From contig JAIYAJ010000011.1 in the NCBI GenBank assembly GCA_027489105.1, forward strand, positions 1-7,511: a stretch of 7,511 nucleotides of DNA, in the 5' to 3' direction. Shown in pieces: positions 6,139-7,511 of this stretch. The notes beneath the pieces are model-generated. The model made no database searches. It was given only the letters and a program-made list of their open reading frames with translations, and was not told the DNA's origin. The position numbers and the translations under genes are program-made. Each line of letters starts with the position of its first letter. The first letter of the stretch is position 1. Origin of the DNA: Zymomonas sp. Its GTDB lineage: Bacteria; Pseudomonadota; Alphaproteobacteria; Sphingomonadales; Sphingomonadaceae.

Positions 6139-6989
6139 CGGCCTACGGCAGAACCGACGACCAGTTGGCGGCGGCCACGCCCGCTCTCCGCGACGGCTAT
6201 TTCGACGGACAGACTGTGGTCGTCTCCGGAGCCGGCTCGGGGCTGGGCCGGGCCATCGCGCATTGGGTCGCGCGGCTGGGGGGCCGGGTCGTCCTGTGCG
6301 GCCGCAAGCCGGACAAGCTCGACGAAACCGCCGCGTCGCTCGCGCGGTATAAAGCCGATTTGATGGTGCATCCGGTCAACATCCGCGACCCTGAGGCCGT
6401 CGCGCAGTTGTTCGCGGCGATCGCGGAGCGCTTCGGTGGTCTCGATCTGCTGGTGAACAATGCCGGCGGCCAGTTCCCCAGCCCGGCCATCGATATCGCC
6501 CCAAAGGGTTTCAACGCCGTCATCGACACCAATCTCGCCGGCACGTGGCACATGATGCAGGCGGCTGCCCTGCAGTGGCGCGCGGGAGGAAGGCCGGGGT
6601 CGATCGTCAACGTCGTCGCGGTGGCCGGGCGCGGGATGCCGGGCGTGGCGCATACGGCAGCGGCCCGCGCGGGCGTGATCGCCTTGTCGAAGACCGTTGC
6701 GATCGAATGGGCGCCGCTCGGCATCCGCGTCAACTGCGTCGCGCCGGGGCTGATCTCGACGAGCGGCATGAACGCCTATGATCCTGCAGCGGTCAAGGCG
6801 ATGATCCAGACCAACGTCATGAAGCGCTTCGGTCAGGCCGAGGAGATCGCCGACGCGGTCTGCATGATCGGCGGCCGGGGCGGCTCCTTCATGACCGGCG
6901 AAGTGGTCCATGTCGACGGCGGCAACCAGATCTGGGGCGATCAATGGACGATCGCGAAACCGGACTATTTCAAGATCGACGAGCAATAA
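6135..6989 (+). CDS. SDR oxidoreductase, PECR/AtuB-like, lacking the usual catalytic Ser-Tyr-Lys
   Basis: A 284-residue Rossmann-fold short-chain dehydrogenase/reductase. The cofactor loop is SGAGSGLG at 31-38, with CGRK at 55-58 favouring NADP(H) (inferred from the Arg-Lys after the second strand). LVNNAGGQFPSP at 106-117 and the following KGFNAVIDTNLAGT strongly recall mammalian trans-2-enoyl-CoA reductase (PECR) and related bacterial proteins, some annotated as citronellol/citronellal dehydrogenase (AtuB). Where most SDRs have Ser...Tyr-x3-Lys, this protein reads Val161...Thr174-x3-Arg178 (HTAAARAG). PECR, as I recall, has HSGAARAG there, so this fits a subfamily, not a dead copy. VAPG at 202-205 and VDGG at 260-263 are intact, and the tail WTIAKPDYF is typical of that group. 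Gene overlaps the ligase stop by four bases (ATGA) and precedes the CoA-transferase by three. Likely acts on an enoyl- or hydroxyacyl-CoA, but reduction versus oxidation cannot be told. Confidence 0.9.
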   Translation: MTAYGRTDDQLAAATPALRDGYFDGQTVVVSGAGSGLGRAIAHWVARLGGRVVLCGRKPDKLDETAASLARYKADLMVHPVNIRDPEAVAQLFAAIAERFGGLDLLVNNAGGQFPSPAIDIAPKGFNAVIDTNLAGTWHMMQAAALQWRAGGRPGSIVNVVAVAGRGMPGVAHTAAARAGVIALSKTVAIEWAPLGIRVNCVAPGLISTSGMNAYDPAAVKAMIQTNVMKRFGQAEEIADAVCMIGGRGGSFMTGEVVHVDGGNQIWGDQWTIAKPDYFKIDEQ

Positions 6990-6992
6990 GCG

Positions 6993-7511
6993 ATGACCAG
7001 TAGGATCGACCCCGGCGCGCTGGATTTCAGCGGCATCATCAAGCCCGGCGACGCGATCGTCTGGGGACAGGCCTGCGGCGAACCGCTGACGCTGGTCGAA
7101 GCGCTGCTCGACCAGCGCGCCGCGCTCGGCCCGGTGTCCGCGTTCGTGGGATCGAGCTTCTCCAATGTGCTGAAGCCCGACCATGCCGATCATATCCGCT
7201 TTTCGAGCATGGGCGCGCTCGGTTCGCTGCGCGTCCTCGCCAAGGCCGGCCTGCTCGACATCATCCCCTGCCATGTCGGCCAGATCGGCACCATGATCAG
7301 CCAGGGCCTGATCGGCTGCGACGTCGCCCTGGTGCAGGTCAGCCCGGCCGACGCCAAGGGCTGGCACAGCTATGGCGTGATCAACGACTATGTCCGCAAG
7401 GCGGTCGCCGAGGCGCGGGTCGTCATCGCCGAAGTCAATGCACAGGTCCCGCATGTGCCGTGCGATCACATGCTGCATGCGTCCGAGATCGACTATGTCG
7501 TGCACAGCGAC
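6993..7511 (+). CDS. Acetyl-CoA hydrolase/4-hydroxybutyrate CoA-transferase family protein, N-terminal part
   Basis: The first 173 codons of a protein whose family runs to about 420-500 residues; the rest is beyond the right edge. It looks like the Cat1/Cat2/AbfT/Ach1 group of CoA-transferases, which move CoA between acetyl-CoA (or another thioester) and a carboxylic acid. Visible marks are the early IKPGDAIVWGQACGEPLTLVEALL, HVGQIGTMI, the CDVALVQVSPADAKGWHSYG segment, the EARVVIAEVNAQVPHVPCD stretch that corresponds to the family's EVNPxMPRTxGD, and SEIDYVVHSD. The catalytic glutamate lies in the C-terminal half and cannot be checked. The ATG is three bases after the SDR stop; the ribosome site is weak, so translation likely depends on coupling. 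In this operon it could exchange CoA between pathway thioesters and acetate or acetoacetate. Class is fairly sure, substrate unknown. Confidence 0.87.
   Translation, partial: MTSRIDPGALDFSGIIKPGDAIVWGQACGEPLTLVEALLDQRAALGPVSAFVGSSFSNVLKPDHADHIRFSSMGALGSLRVLAKAGLLDIIPCHVGQIGTMISQGLIGCDVALVQVSPADAKGWHSYGVINDYVRKAVAEARVVIAEVNAQVPHVPCDHMLHASEIDYVVHSD

Noticed and set aside
6108..7505. A 465-codon minus-strand frame opposite the SDR and CoA-transferase
   Set aside because: Antisense shadow crossing a gene boundary; composition (Asp, Arg, His, Ala) is that of a reverse frame of GC-rich coding DNA.
1..7511. Mobile elements, tRNAs, CRISPR repeats or phage genes
   Set aside because: I found no transposase, integrase, direct repeats or tRNA-like cloverleaf; the coding style is even across the window, giving no sign of recent insertion.

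Overview
The window is GC-rich bacterial DNA, packed with genes. It looks like an alphaproteobacterium, probably a sphingomonad. That assignment is an inference from GC-rich coding with TAT-rich tyrosine codons and from the flavour of the acyl-CoA ligase, short-chain dehydrogenase and carboxylase proteins. No phylogenetic marker is present. Apart from one 113-base divergent promoter region (3514-3626), nearly every base is coding. I see no RNA gene, insertion sequence, CRISPR array or terminator.

Left half, read leftwards from about 3513: a TetR-family regulator, a biotin carboxylase, a small separate biotin carrier protein, and the beta (carboxyltransferase) subunit of an acyl-CoA carboxylase, which runs off the left edge. 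The four are joined by a 4-base ATGA overlap and two 1-base gaps, so they form one translationally coupled operon. The carboxyltransferase resembles the methylcrotonyl-/geranyl-CoA carboxylase group. The alpha subunit, normally one protein in that group, is here split in two.

Right half, read rightwards from 3627: a DUF849 beta-keto acid cleavage enzyme (BKACE), an AMP-forming acyl-CoA ligase, a short-chain dehydrogenase/reductase resembling peroxisomal trans-2-enoyl-CoA reductase and AtuB-like proteins, and the N-terminal part of a CoA-transferase of the acetyl-CoA hydrolase/4-hydroxybutyrate CoA-transferase family, which runs off the right edge. These genes overlap or nearly touch, again one operon.

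The two operons diverge from a strikingly symmetric control region. An imperfect palindrome centred on base 3576 places a TTGAC-type -35 box in each arm, and a core ATGAA-N5-TTCAT overlaps both -10 boxes. One TetR dimer on the core could shut off both operons.

Together the genes look like a regulated catabolic module for an unknown carboxylic acid, probably branched, isoprenoid-like or otherwise blocked for normal beta-oxidation: CoA activation (ligase), redox step (SDR), biotin-dependent carboxylation, and acetyl-CoA-dependent cleavage of a beta-keto acid to acetoacetate plus an acyl-CoA, with CoA-transferase handling the CoA groups. The order of steps and the substrate cannot be read from the sequence. 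I know of no described pathway with exactly this set.
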